DNA of 64,000 bases from CAUZIZ01 sp965222655 (GCA_965222655.1 CBDCUP010000003.1:620001-684000), one strand, 5' to 3'; positions 34,731 through 44,097 are shown, counted from the first letter of the stretch. Program-made: numbers and translations. Notes: generated by a model from the letters alone, not told the origin.

Positions 34731-34821
34731 CACCTCAAGCAGGTATTCCGCGGTCAAGCCCACAAAGCAGTGTAGTTGGCGCCGCACCGGCAATTGAAGA
34801 GCCCCATTGAAAGAGGGAATC

Positions 34822-36543
34822 GTGACTCGAAGACGAAGCCGTCGGGAGAATCAAGGGAAGGGAACACTGAATCGGCGACATTTCGTAGCAGCGGCAGCAG
34901 GTGTTGCTGCCACCCGCCTTGCCCCAGGCGCCCCCGGGGCGGGCCCGGGAGTCCCATCCAGGCAATTGGGGCAAATTTCCCAACGGGGTTCCCGGCGGAT
35001 CATCTATGTGAGCGACCCGTCCAGCATTGCAAGTCGGTACCTTCCCGACCCCGCCACCGCGGAGTCCCTCCAGGAATGGGTGGATCGACTGGCGACTGCC
35101 CGAGTGGATACGTTTGTCCAGGAGGCTTACACGCAGGGCTGGACCACCTACTGGAGGGTAGACGACCTCGAGTACGATGCCAGGCCTCAGCACCGGCGAT
35201 TCCTGCCCCTGCTGGAGCAGGGAATCCAGCCCCTGGAAATCCTCCTGAAGCAATGCCAGAAGCAGGGAATAGAATTTCTGGCAGGGCTCCGAATCAATGA
35301 CAACCACGGACATATCTCCGCCAAACAGGGCGTGGGAGCAGGTTCCAGTTTTCTCGTCAAGAATGCTCAGTGGCAGCTCAAAGAGGCTCCGCCAGGTCCC
35401 TACTACGGGCTCAGCACTCCGATGGATTTCAGCTTCTCTCAAGTACGGGACTACCTCTTTGGCGTGGCTTCCCGATTGGTCAATCGATTCCCCGTCGACG
35501 GCCTGGAGCTCTGCTTCCGGGACCATCGCTACTTTCCGCCGGGCCTGGGACCCGAACGCAAGTCCCTCATGACGGAGTTGGTTAGGCGCGTGAGGCAGGT
35601 GCTCGATGACGCTGGCAAGAAGAGGGGAAAAAGGCTCCGCTTGGGAGCAAGGGTTTTCCAGACCCTGGACGAATGCCGAAAGCTGGGACTAGATCCAGAG
35701 ACCTGGATCTCGGAAGATCTGATCGACTATGTCGCCCCCAACGACACCATGCACACGGAGCCGAATGCCCGTTATGAGGAGTTCAGCCGGCTCACCCGTC
35801 AGGGAAACTGTCTCCTCTACCCCGGGATGCTCCCTTGGACCAGTCAACGCATGCGAAGGCGTCAAGGAGGGCAGCCGATGTCACTAGAACAGCAGCGGGC
35901 TGCTGCTGCCAACATGTACGGTGCCGGGGCCGACGGGATTGCCTTCTACAACCATTTCAACCCTTTGTCCTGGGCTCCATTCTACCCTCAGCAGCTGCTT
36001 CAGCTCGCGGAGATGCGGGATCCCATGGCCTTGCTGCAAGGAGACCGTCACTACGTCTTCGAGCCAGGCTGGGCCGGCTGTCAGGGGTTCGGACCCGATC
36101 GGGCTTCCACCGGGGCGGTCAAGGCCGATCGGTTGGTTCTCAAGCGGACTCCCGGATCGTCAGACAGCTATCGTTTCCGCGTCTGCGAGAGCCTCTCACA
36201 GGCGCGCGGCGGGACTCTTCTCTTTCGCGCCTTTGGAGCAAAGGCCCAGGATCGGCTGGCAGTCAAAATCAATGGTAGGTCCGTCCCCGACAGGATCCTG
36301 CAAAGCAGAAGTGACGAAGAGCGAGTGGACCTGAAAGCGGCCGTGGATCCCGACTCTAGCGCCAACTCGGGATTGTCGCCTGTCCCAAGAGTGCCGGACT
36401 CTTTCCTAACCTACTGGATGGATCTCACCGAGCCGCCCGCCGTGTTCGGCGACAATCAATTGGAAGTCACCCTGGTGGAGGCTGCCCCAGGCGCCTCAGG
36501 GGATATCTTGATCGATGAACTCGAGGTTTTCGTCAAGGGGTAG
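34822..36543 (+). CDS. Tat-exported glycoside-hydrolase-like TIM-barrel protein
   Basis: About 573 residues from GTG 34822, which has AGAGGGA just upstream. The N-terminus carries a twin-arginine signal (NRRHFVAAAAGVAATR). The body suggests a (beta/alpha)8 glycosidase-like barrel: RRIIYVSDPSS, VDTFVQEAYTQGWTTYW, GIEFLAGLRINDNHG, VDGLELCFRDHRYFPPG, YVAPNDTMHTEPNARYEEF, GADGIAFYNHFNPLSW. A C-terminal beta-sandwich region (about 415-573) follows, with FRAFGAKAQDRLAVKING and GDNQLEVTLVE. I cannot name a GH family. It is the first of three exported sugar-related proteins in a row. Confidence 0.7.
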   Translation: MTRRRSRRENQGKGTLNRRHFVAAAAGVAATRLAPGAPGAGPGVPSRQLGQISQRGSRRIIYVSDPSSIASRYLPDPATAESLQEWVDRLATARVDTFVQEAYTQGWTTYWRVDDLEYDARPQHRRFLPLLEQGIQPLEILLKQCQKQGIEFLAGLRINDNHGHISAKQGVGAGSSFLVKNAQWQLKEAPPGPYYGLSTPMDFSFSQVRDYLFGVASRLVNRFPVDGLELCFRDHRYFPPGLGPERKSLMTELVRRVRQVLDDAGKKRGKRLRLGARVFQTLDECRKLGLDPETWISEDLIDYVAPNDTMHTEPNARYEEFSRLTRQGNCLLYPGMLPWTSQRMRRRQGGQPMSLEQQRAAAANMYGAGADGIAFYNHFNPLSWAPFYPQQLLQLAEMRDPMALLQGDRHYVFEPGWAGCQGFGPDRASTGAVKADRLVLKRTPGSSDSYRFRVCESLSQARGGTLLFRAFGAKAQDRLAVKINGRSVPDRILQSRSDEERVDLKAAVDPDSSANSGLSPVPRVPDSFLTYWMDLTEPPAVFGDNQLEVTLVEAAPGASGDILIDELEVFVKG

Positions 36544-36588
36544 CAGAGTATTGCCCCGAGCTGTCCTTTTTCCTCGACTAAAGGAGAG

Positions 36589-38118
36589 ATGAGTATGTTT
36601 GGAATTGATTCAGAGCGACCCGTATGGCTGCGATTGTTTGCAGGGTGGGTGCTTCCGATCATGTGGATGGCCGGAGCGTGCACGTCTCCGCCCCCGGAGG
36701 CTGACACGCCAACATCACCGGCTCCCACCGAGGGCATTACTGGCATGACCCAAGGGGGTCCCGACCTTCAAGATCCTCCCAATACGCCCGAAGGGGAAAC
36801 CTGGATCTATCAACTGGGGCTGCCATTCCAGGCAGATCAGGACACGGGAGGTTACTTCTGCAACATCCGCGTAGCCGGGGTCAAGGGCACCGACTTCGAG
36901 AACGGCTCCGACGTCGTCCTTTTCGATGACATCACCGACGTCAGCAGCGAAGGTGCAGTCCCGATTACCCGGAACCATCGCGAACCCAATCCCAACTCAA
37001 AGCCGCCCAACCAAGAGGCGATCATGGTCAAGTACCCGGTCATGGGGGGCTTTGTGCCGCGAGGTGCAAAGCGACCCGATGGCTCTCCCCATCCCCACGC
37101 GGGCACCGGCTTTGGTATCAACCAGGCCATTGCCTGGCGGACCGAGTTTCTGGGCCCCCCGCCCTACGGCGTCAACATGTTTGGACGAAATCCCCGCACC
37201 AACGAGTTTGATGATCTGAGCCAGATGTATGGCTACAAGGAGATTCACCAGTTCTCCTACGACGGAGACTCGTTCCAGGTCGTCAAGACGGAACGCGTAG
37301 CCTCCGAGGACCTGCTCTCCGGCTGGGAGCTGAACACCGGGTTGATGAATGCGATCCCCGACGGGGATGACCTCATTCTAGCCATGGGAGGCAAGAGAGT
37401 GGGGCAGCGCGGCGGATCTGGCATGGCCCGGTGGAGCAGGGTGGACGAGCAGTGGAAGGTGGTTTCGTTCGTCCCAGTGACCGGTGCCGACAGTTCTTCA
37501 GAATCCAGTCTTATCCGGGACCTTGACGGGTCACTGCTCTTTACCTGTCGCGGCAGCCGGGGTCCGGACACGGTCGAGGCCTCCGAGTCCGCTACTGCCA
37601 GCAACGATATCCGAGTCTGGCGTTCCCAGGACAATGGTGAGACCTGGCAGAAGATCATCCACGTGCGGGGGCTGATCTCCTCCGCCCCCATTACCCTGAA
37701 CCGGGCAGCCGACGGCACACCCTTCATCGCGGCCAATCTCTATCAGGTGTTCCTGGAAGGTCTAGGTCGTCTCAAGATCCCCCACGACTCACAGGGTAGG
37801 CCCGTGCTAGGGGGCCGCTCCCGACATACGCTTGGGATCTGGCCTCTGAACCAGGACAGAACCGGGCTCAAGACGCCCATCGTGGTTCGAGATCTGAGAA
37901 AGGAGTTCGGGCCGGCTCCCGGCCAGACCGCTTGGCGAGTGGATCATCCCTGTTCCATGATTCTGCGCCTGGCAGACGGCCAGTGGCACAATGTGGTTGC
38001 TATGCGAATTCTGGAATATGGAGAGCTCACTCATAGGCAGATGCCGACCAGCCACAGTGGGGCCTACCTGGAAGAAGTGCTGTCCGCCGGAGAACCCATT
38101 GCTGCCTGGAATTTCTGA
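36589..38118 (+). CDS. BNR/Asp-box sialidase-like lipoprotein
   Basis: A 509-residue protein with a signal ending in lipobox AGAC (WMAGACTSPPPE), then a Pro/Thr linker. The main part fits a beta-propeller: HPHAGTGFGINQAIAWR, DSSSESSLIRDLDGSLLFTCRG and one clear Asp box, RSQDNGETWQK. It belongs to the broad exo-sialidase/BNR superfamily, but most catalytic Arg residues cannot be placed by eye, so the substrate is unknown. ATG 36589 follows GGAGAG. The next gene, 31 bp downstream, is another Asp-box protein. Confidence 0.7.
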   Translation: MSMFGIDSERPVWLRLFAGWVLPIMWMAGACTSPPPEADTPTSPAPTEGITGMTQGGPDLQDPPNTPEGETWIYQLGLPFQADQDTGGYFCNIRVAGVKGTDFENGSDVVLFDDITDVSSEGAVPITRNHREPNPNSKPPNQEAIMVKYPVMGGFVPRGAKRPDGSPHPHAGTGFGINQAIAWRTEFLGPPPYGVNMFGRNPRTNEFDDLSQMYGYKEIHQFSYDGDSFQVVKTERVASEDLLSGWELNTGLMNAIPDGDDLILAMGGKRVGQRGGSGMARWSRVDEQWKVVSFVPVTGADSSSESSLIRDLDGSLLFTCRGSRGPDTVEASESATASNDIRVWRSQDNGETWQKIIHVRGLISSAPITLNRAADGTPFIAANLYQVFLEGLGRLKIPHDSQGRPVLGGRSRHTLGIWPLNQDRTGLKTPIVVRDLRKEFGPAPGQTAWRVDHPCSMILRLADGQWHNVVAMRILEYGELTHRQMPTSHSGAYLEEVLSAGEPIAAWNF

Positions 38119-38149
38119 AAGTAAGCGTCGCTTCGAGCGAGGAGGAAGG

Positions 38150-39478
38150 ATGAATCTGAGGCTCAGAGATTGTTCGGGATTGTGGGGTCTGTTCCTTTTG
38201 CTGTTCAGCGCCTGCGGGTCTGCTCAGGAGGAGGCGGCCCCGGGAGCCCCCTCGGGAGAGAGGGCAGCAGGACTGTCTCCCAACGGCGAAATCCAGGTTC
38301 TTCGTGAGGGGGAGGTGGCCCGAACCCTTCCGGCCGAATTCGTTCCTCTCGACTATCCTGATATGCCTTGGAGAGGGGATCCCGGTATCGGTGCCAGTCA
38401 GGGTGGGACGCTCTACGTGGCCCTCTACCGCAGGATCTTCTACTCCAGCGATGGGGGTCGAAGCTGGGACTTTCATCCCATCCCAGCGGAGATGACCATC
38501 GATCCTGCGAACCGTTCGAGCGGACCTCATGTGAGCAACTACGATTCATTTCTAGTCCTGAGAGATGGGACCCTGCTCTGGGCCTATCAAGGATCTGACC
38601 AGACCGATCACTTGATCCGCAGCACCGATGGAGGAAAGACCTGGGAACCCTGGAGCCGGATCGAGGAGATGGCTCCTTACGATTTCGTCGGAGGCAACCA
38701 GAACTGCATGCTGGAGCTCCAGGATGGGAGCCTCCTTTGGCCCACTCGGGTGGGACCGCGTCGAGAGTATCTGGAACAGAGAAGGAAGCAGGTCGAGGAG
38801 GGTGGTTCTTGGACCGGTCCCCCCTCCTGGTCTACGTATGTCTACCGCTCCCAGGACGGAGGCCGCAGCTGGGGGGACAAGAGCCTGCTCCAGGAATGGG
38901 GTACTGAAACCCATGTTTTCCAACTAAGCTCGGGACGGCTGCTGGCCGCGATCCGCTACCAGCGTCCCCAGGAGGCCCCGGCCCCAGCCAACGAACCTGA
39001 TTATCTCCGGGACGCCGACCGGGAAACCAGTCGCCCCAATCCTCCCGGGTTCCGGCCGGGAAAGGGAAACCAGAGTACGGTAGGCAAGCGAGTGCTGCTC
39101 GCGGATTCTAACGATCATGGGAGGACCTGGACCGATTTCCGCCCGCTCTGGCGGAAGGAGGGCGGCCCCATGGACATCGCCTTCGGAGAGGCACATGGGC
39201 ATCTGTGCCAGCTCTCCGACGGGACTGTCGTTCTGGTCCACGAACGGCGCTACCCGTACGAACGCGGAGACATCAGGGCCCGCATCAGCCGTGACGAGGG
39301 CCGGACCTGGCTTCCTGAAGTCTACCGGCTCAGTCCGGGTCACGGCTATGGGGCCAGTGTCGTGCTGGCGGATGACACCATCGTCACGGCGGTTGGCAAT
39401 TCGCCGTTGGACGAGAAGGGCCGCAACCCCAGCGGAAAGTGGAGCGCCGGGGTGGTTCGTTGGCGCCTGGCCGAATAG
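38150..39478 (+). CDS. Sialidase-like lipoprotein with five Asp boxes
   Basis: A 442-residue protein starting at ATG 38150 after a strong GGAGGAAGG ribosome site. The lipoprotein signal is LFLLLFSACGSAQ. Five Asp-box repeats mark a six-bladed sialidase propeller: SSDGGRSWDF, STDGGKTWEP, SQDGGRSWGD, SNDHGRTWTD and SRDEGRTWLPE. It likely cleaves or binds sialic-acid-like or other acidic sugars at the cell surface. It is co-directional with the preceding BNR gene and the downstream pirin gene. Confidence 0.82.
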   Translation: MNLRLRDCSGLWGLFLLLFSACGSAQEEAAPGAPSGERAAGLSPNGEIQVLREGEVARTLPAEFVPLDYPDMPWRGDPGIGASQGGTLYVALYRRIFYSSDGGRSWDFHPIPAEMTIDPANRSSGPHVSNYDSFLVLRDGTLLWAYQGSDQTDHLIRSTDGGKTWEPWSRIEEMAPYDFVGGNQNCMLELQDGSLLWPTRVGPRREYLEQRRKQVEEGGSWTGPPSWSTYVYRSQDGGRSWGDKSLLQEWGTETHVFQLSSGRLLAAIRYQRPQEAPAPANEPDYLRDADRETSRPNPPGFRPGKGNQSTVGKRVLLADSNDHGRTWTDFRPLWRKEGGPMDIAFGEAHGHLCQLSDGTVVLVHERRYPYERGDIRARISRDEGRTWLPEVYRLSPGHGYGASVVLADDTIVTAVGNSPLDEKGRNPSGKWSAGVVRWRLAE

Positions 39479-39518
39479 GGAACAGAAAAGGGAGAAGCCC
39501 AAGGTACAGGAGGAGCAA

Positions 39519-40424
39519 GTGTCCATCAGACCCATCAAGAGAGTTGATCAGGCCCAGCCCACGATCGAAGGAGCGGGCGTGCGACTGCGCCGTGCCTTCG
39601 GCTTCGGAAAGACCGACGACTTCGACCCTTTCCTATTGCTGGATGATTTTCGGAACGAGAATCCTGATGATTATCTCGCCGGGTTTCCCTGGCATCCGCA
39701 TCGGGGCATCGAGACGATTACCTATGTCCTCGCCGGGGAGGTCAGTCACGGCGACAGCCTCGGGAACAGTGGGCAACTGGGGGCAGGGGACGTGCAGTGG
39801 ATGACTGCGGGAAGTGGGATTCTTCATCAAGAGATGCCTCGGGGTGATACCCAGGGGAGGATGCATGGATTCCAGCTATGGGCGAACCTACCGTCCTCGC
39901 TCAAGATGTCCTCTCCCCGCTACCAGGATGTTTCGGCCCCTGAGATTCCGGAAGTAGTCGATGATGACGGCACCACGGTTCGTGTCGTTTGCGGCGATTT
40001 CTGGGGCAAGAAGGGTCCAGTCGACGGAATCGCCTCGGATCCACGCTACCTGGATGTCTGGGTCCCACCCGGGCAGCGAAAATCCCTGCCGGTAGAGGCG
40101 TCCCGGCACGCCTTCGCGTATGTGTTTGAGGGTGCCGGCAGTTTCCGCGAGGCTTCCCAGCCGTTTGCTGTCCAAACCGACCAGCTGGGCGCCAGCGATG
40201 ATGCGACACTCGACGAAGCGGGCAATCGATCACTGGTGCTCTTCGACTCTGGCGATGAGGTAACGGTCCAGGCCGGGGGAGCCGGTATCAGATTCCTGCT
40301 GGTCTCGGGTAAGCCGCTGGAGGAACCGGTTGCCTGGCGCGGGCCCATCGTGATGAATACCCAGGAGGAACTCCAGCAGGCATACGCGGAACTCCGTGCG
40401 GGGACCTTCATCAAGGCGCAGTGA
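39519..40424 (+). CDS. Pirin family protein
   Basis: A 301-residue bicupin. The N-terminal cupin holds the pirin metal site: FPWHPHRGIETITYVLAGEV, GDVQWMTAGSGILHQEMP. The second cupin domain is after about 150 (DVWVPPGQRKSLPV, AFAYVFEGAGS). GTG 39519 follows CAGGAGGAG. The frame reaches far upstream inside the sialidase gene, but that part is noncoding. Pirins are Fe(II) proteins, some acting as quercetin dioxygenases or redox sensors. Its role here is unknown; it neighbours OsmC, a redox-defence protein. Confidence 0.9.
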   Translation: MSIRPIKRVDQAQPTIEGAGVRLRRAFGFGKTDDFDPFLLLDDFRNENPDDYLAGFPWHPHRGIETITYVLAGEVSHGDSLGNSGQLGAGDVQWMTAGSGILHQEMPRGDTQGRMHGFQLWANLPSSLKMSSPRYQDVSAPEIPEVVDDDGTTVRVVCGDFWGKKGPVDGIASDPRYLDVWVPPGQRKSLPVEASRHAFAYVFEGAGSFREASQPFAVQTDQLGASDDATLDEAGNRSLVLFDSGDEVTVQAGGAGIRFLLVSGKPLEEPVAWRGPIVMNTQEELQQAYAELRAGTFIKAQ

Positions 40425-40456
40425 AATTGCCGAGCTGGCCGCAAGGGGAATCGTGA

Positions 40457-40903
40457 ATGTCGGAACATCACGCCAAAATCGATTGGGAACGAGATTCTGC
40501 GGAGTTTGTCTACGATTCCTACTCTCGCGATCACATCTGGACTTTCGAGGGAGGAGTCCAGGTTGCCGCCTCGGCGGCCCCCTCCTACCTGGGTAGCGCC
40601 AGCCTGGTCGATCCAGAGGAAGCCTATGTGGCCGCGCTCGCCAGCTGCCATATGCTGACCTTCCTGGCGATTGCCGCCCGGAAGCGAATTGTTGTGGATC
40701 AGTACCGCGACGCAGCCGTCGGTTTCCTCGAGAAGAACCAGGACGGGAAGCTGGCGGTTACTCGAGTGGTTCTCAACCCCAAGATCGTATTTGGGACTGG
40801 TCCTCCGGCGGGCGAAGAGTTAAAGAAGCTCCACTCGCTCGCCCACGACAACTGCTTTATCGCGAACTCGGTCCACACCACGATCAGCGTGGAGTCCTGC
40901 TAA
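40457..40903 (+). CDS. OsmC family peroxide-defence protein
   Basis: A 148-residue OsmC/Ohr-type protein. The two redox cysteines are visible in LASCHMLTFLAIA and AHDNCFIANS. The family reduces organic hydroperoxides with a Cys pair. It sits 32 bp after the pirin gene. The subfamily is not clear between OsmC and YhfA-like forms. Confidence 0.87.
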   Translation: MSEHHAKIDWERDSAEFVYDSYSRDHIWTFEGGVQVAASAAPSYLGSASLVDPEEAYVAALASCHMLTFLAIAARKRIVVDQYRDAAVGFLEKNQDGKLAVTRVVLNPKIVFGTGPPAGEELKKLHSLAHDNCFIANSVHTTISVESC

Positions 40904-40961
40904 TTTGCAGATGGGGCTTGTCCAAGAGGCCCGCACCCATATTTATGGTAATATGGGAGGC

Positions 40962-41213
40962 ATGAAAACAACGCTGGACATCCCCGAAACATTATTCCGC
41001 AATGCCAAGGCAACGGCCGCTCTTCGTGGGCAGACTCTAAAGCAGTTGGTCACAGCGGCCCTGAAGGAATTCTTGGAGAGGGAGACTGTTCAGCAGTCGA
41101 CCGAAGCCGGCTGGCGGGCCGTCTACGGTCAAGCCCAGCCCGGGGAGACCGCGTCAGTCGATCGTACAGTCGAGGCGGAGTTCGGCCTTGTGGACCCGGG
41201 CGAGTGGCAGTGA
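40962..41213 (+). CDS. VapB-type antitoxin
   Basis: An 83-residue protein with an N-terminal ribbon-helix-helix (MKTTLDIPETLFRNAKATAALRGQTLKQLV), the DNA-binding part of VapB-like antitoxins, and a C-terminal tail that would wrap the toxin. The ATG at 40962 has GGGAGG just upstream. The open frame to 40905 is noncoding. The stop overlaps the PIN toxin start. Confidence 0.83.
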   Translation: MKTTLDIPETLFRNAKATAALRGQTLKQLVTAALKEFLERETVQQSTEAGWRAVYGQAQPGETASVDRTVEAEFGLVDPGEWQ

Positions 41214-41587
41214 TCCTGGACACCAATGCGGTCTCAGCGCTCTTCGAAGGGAAAGACGCGCTCGCCTCAGCCCTGGAGTCCGAAGAGCAGCATCATCTCC
41301 CGGTCATCGTAATTGGTGAGTACCGGTACGGCTTGCTATTCTCTCGCCATCGGCATCATCTATCTCTCCTACTCGACACTCTCATCCGAAAGTCCTGGGT
41401 TCTTTCAGTTGGCGTGGAAACTGCTGTGTGCTACTCGACTACTCGTCAGGACCTCCGCGCAGCTGGGACTCCCATCCCGGAAAACGATATCTGGATTGCT
41501 GCTCTGGCCCGGCAACACGGCCTGGCAATTCTCAGCCAGGACGAGCACTTCGACAGAGTGGAGGGGATTGAGAGAATCAGTTGGTGA
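41210..41587 (+). CDS. VapC-type PIN-domain toxin
   Basis: A Mg-dependent RNase of the PIN family, about 125 residues. The acidic site residues are in ILDTNAVSALFEG (first Asp), VIGEYRYGL (Glu), PENDIWIAALA and LSQDEHFDRVEGI. GTG 41210 overlaps the antitoxin TGA (GTGA); GTG 41204 is possible. VapC toxins cut tRNA or rRNA when not held by VapB. The pair is intact. Confidence 0.88.
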   Translation: MILDTNAVSALFEGKDALASALESEEQHHLPVIVIGEYRYGLLFSRHRHHLSLLLDTLIRKSWVLSVGVETAVCYSTTRQDLRAAGTPIPENDIWIAALARQHGLAILSQDEHFDRVEGIERISW

Positions 41588-41798
41588 GCAACTCTCTTGA
41601 CGAGGCTCTCAGGATATAACATCTCCCTAGACTCGGCGGTTGCGGGGGCTACGAGTTTGAGTGACTCTGCGAGAGAGAGTTCCCACTTCGGCGAAGAGGT
41701 AGATCAAGGTCGGGGGCATACCTTTCCAGTTGCCTCCGGACTCGGGGGCCGAAAGACGCTGACACCCTTCGCGGAGACTCCCTAGACACGGCTTTTCC

Positions 41799-43565
41799 AT
41801 GAGCTCGACCCTCCAACCCCTCGACCTGGCTATCCTCGCGGTCTACTTCGTTGTGGTGACCTTCCTGGGTGTCGTCGTGGGTCGAAAGAAGACCAACACC
41901 CTGGCTGACTTCTTCATCGCAGGGGGGCAATGGGGGCCCTTCGTCGCCTTCGTCTTCGTCTTCGCTTCGGCGGTGGGCGGAGCCGAAGCGGTAGTGGTTG
42001 CCGGCGGTGCCTATAGAAGCGGTCTTTCCGGAGTCTGGTATTGGTTGGCCGGCATCTTTGGCGTCATCGTCTATTACCTGTTCTCCACCATCTACAAGCG
42101 CTCGCGGGTCTTCAATCTGGCGGACTTTTTCGGGATGCGCTTCGGACGCAACGTGGCCACCTTCTACGCCGTCTATGGGACTCTTCTCCTGCTTTTCCAG
42201 GTAGGCATTTTTGCCTTGGGCGGCGGGAAAAGCATTGCCGGGCTCTCAGGACTCACAGTGGATCAGTCGGTGTTGCTGGCCAGCCTGGTGGTAGCGCTGT
42301 ATCTGGGATCGGGTGGACTGATGTCCTCCCTTCTCACCGATATCTTTCAAGGGATTCTGTCGCTCACTGCCTTCTGTTTTCTGTTGCTTCCGTTTCTCTG
42401 GGAAGCGGCCGGTGGGTTCGATGGGCTGCGCCAACTTCCGCCAGAGGTATGGTCGCTTCACTCGGCAGAACTTCCGATGAGCTATGTAGCTGCGCTCATC
42501 TTTTCGGGCACCTTCGGCGCGATCGCGTCACCCTTTTTGTTCAGTCTGCTGGTGGTGGGCAAGGACGAACGAGCGGCTACCCAGTGTGCCTGGGGACACC
42601 TCTGGAAGCGCACCATTACCATTCTGTTTGCCATCTACGGCATTCTATTTGCCCTCTACAAGCCCGGTCTCAGCGATCCGGAGCAGGCCTGGGGTCTGGT
42701 CATGAAGGAGATCCTACCAGCGGGACTGCTGGGACTTCTCGTTGCCAGCTTTTTCGGCGCCCTGATGTCCACCGTCGACACCTTGGCAGCATCCAGCTCA
42801 GCCCTGGTAGTCGATCACATCCTGAAGGCCAGGGTCCTGCCCTCCCGAAGCTCCAGGTTCTATATGAGGTGTGCCCGTATCTGGGCCTTCTTTGTCGTCT
42901 TTTTCTCCTACTTCATCGCTCACCAATTTGACTCCATCAAGGAGTTCATCGAGTTTCTCGGACCCCTGATGCTGCTGATGAGTGTTCCTCTGTTTTTCGG
43001 AATCGTCTGGCGAAAAGCCAACCGACAAGGAACATGGGCTGGGCTGGGGTCCGGAGCACTGCTCTATATTCTGTGCCGCTTCCTGGACACAGCGGCCGGC
43101 GAACGGCTCCAGTCGGAAGCGCTTCCTTTTCTGGCCGGGGTCTGGGCCGATCACTCATTCGCCTTCAGGACCTTCATCCCCGCGATTGGCTGTGCGCTGA
43201 CCTGTTTTCTGGTAAGCCATCTCACCCGGGAGGAGTCCCGAAGCCTTTTGAACCGTTTTTATTGCGTCATGAACACTCCTATCGGTCAGGAGGCGAAACT
43301 CAGTGCGGTCGGGATTCACTTACCGGCTATGGGAGAGGACAGGGTCGAACGACCGGAGGATCTGAACGAAGAGGCTCTGGAGCAACTCTATCAATCCTAT
43401 GCGGCATACAAAGTGCGGGGATCCAACAGTTCGCTGGAACTCATACGGGAGCCGGGACTCGATTGGTATTACCGAGGGTTCATCTGGGTGAGTGCGTGCT
43501 GTTTCCTTCTCGTTCTTCTTCTGTGGCTAGGTGCGCGCCTGATGGCCCACCTGAGTCTGGCCTAG
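41799..43565 (+). CDS. Sodium:solute symporter (SSS family)
   Basis: A 588-residue inner-membrane transporter with about 13 helices, starting LDLAILAVYFVVVTFLGVVVGRK. It has the SSS features ADFFIAGGQWGP, GGAEAVVVAGGAYRSGLSGVWYW, and FGALMSTVDTLAASSSALVVDH for the sodium site. A cytosolic stretch (about 485-555) precedes the last helix WVSACCFLLVLLLWLG. The substrate could be a sugar, sialic acid or amino acid; the nearby sialidases hint at the first two. The stop TAG lies one base before the long palindromic repeat copy B. Confidence 0.9.
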   Translation: MSSTLQPLDLAILAVYFVVVTFLGVVVGRKKTNTLADFFIAGGQWGPFVAFVFVFASAVGGAEAVVVAGGAYRSGLSGVWYWLAGIFGVIVYYLFSTIYKRSRVFNLADFFGMRFGRNVATFYAVYGTLLLLFQVGIFALGGGKSIAGLSGLTVDQSVLLASLVVALYLGSGGLMSSLLTDIFQGILSLTAFCFLLLPFLWEAAGGFDGLRQLPPEVWSLHSAELPMSYVAALIFSGTFGAIASPFLFSLLVVGKDERAATQCAWGHLWKRTITILFAIYGILFALYKPGLSDPEQAWGLVMKEILPAGLLGLLVASFFGALMSTVDTLAASSSALVVDHILKARVLPSRSSRFYMRCARIWAFFVVFFSYFIAHQFDSIKEFIEFLGPLMLLMSVPLFFGIVWRKANRQGTWAGLGSGALLYILCRFLDTAAGERLQSEALPFLAGVWADHSFAFRTFIPAIGCALTCFLVSHLTREESRSLLNRFYCVMNTPIGQEAKLSAVGIHLPAMGEDRVERPEDLNEEALEQLYQSYAAYKVRGSNSSLELIREPGLDWYYRGFIWVSACCFLLVLLLWLGARLMAHLSLA

Positions 43566-43566
43566 G

Positions 43567-43753
43567 CCCACATTTCTCATCGCTGGTCTACTACGTCGCC
43601 GCAATCATCCGCCCTGGCTGTGTTTCGCTCCGTCGGCCTCCTCGACGTACTACAAGTACGACTGCGGGGGCTCGCCACGAGTGGTCTCGGGCGCAAGCCT
43701 TGCCAGGACGGCCCTTGCGGCGCCTCGCTACGACAAGCGATGATAAATGCGGG
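43567..43753. repeat. Long palindromic dispersed repeat, copy B
   Basis: A 187-bp copy of the unit at 7804-7978 in the same orientation. The outer halves are nearly identical, while the centre differs: ACTACAAGT for ACTGCACGAGT in the central hairpin, and about 14 extra bases in the right half (after TGCGGGGGCTCG). The inverted ends show two mismatches more than copy A. It begins just after the stop codon of the transporter gene. Confidence 0.85.
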
Positions 43754-43824
43754 CTAGCCGTAGGCGGTGAGGACGGTCACAATGACGAAAGCCCGGGAAT
43801 AGCCTATACTGGGCGCAGCCTGAA

Positions 43825-44046
43825 ATGAGTTTCCTTCGTCGACTGGTGATTAAAGTCGCACACGAGCTGCGCGACAATCCGGAAGCCCGCGCCAAGGCCG
43901 AGCAGGTGTTGGAGAACGACGTCAAGCCCCGAGCCGAGAAGGCCTGGCGGGAAGCCCAGCCGAAGATCCAAGGGGCCAAGCAGGACCTCAAACGATTCGC
44001 CCGGAAGGTGCGCCAGGAATATCGGAAGGGCCGCTATGGTGAGTAG
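43825..44046 (+). CDS. Small basic amphipathic protein of unknown function
   Basis: A 73-residue protein, almost all alpha-helical by composition, with alternating Lys/Arg and Glu/Asp (RDNPEARAKAEQVLENDVKP, AWREAQPKIQGAKQDLKRFARKV). It lacks a signal peptide. It could coat DNA or membranes, but I do not recognise it. It has its own terminator at 44057-44097, which supports its being a real gene. Confidence 0.55.
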   Translation: MSFLRRLVIKVAHELRDNPEARAKAEQVLENDVKPRAEKAWREAQPKIQGAKQDLKRFARKVRQEYRKGRYGE

Positions 44047-44056
44047 CAGGGATAGT

Positions 44057-44097
44057 GGCCGCCCCGGCCCTTCGGGCGTCTCGGGGCGGCCTTTCTT
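44057..44097 (+). terminator. Rho-independent terminator
   Basis: GGCCGCCCCG and CGGGGCGGCC pair over 10 bp around a loop with CCCTTCGGG, followed by TTTCTT. It ends the small basic protein gene. It also stands between this gene and the convergent oxidoreductase gene, ending at 44109. Confidence 0.85.

Noticed and set aside
34735..35526. A 263-codon minus-strand frame opposite the Tat-exported glycosidase-like gene
   Set aside because: The opposite frame has a good start, Tat signal and barrel motifs; this one does not.
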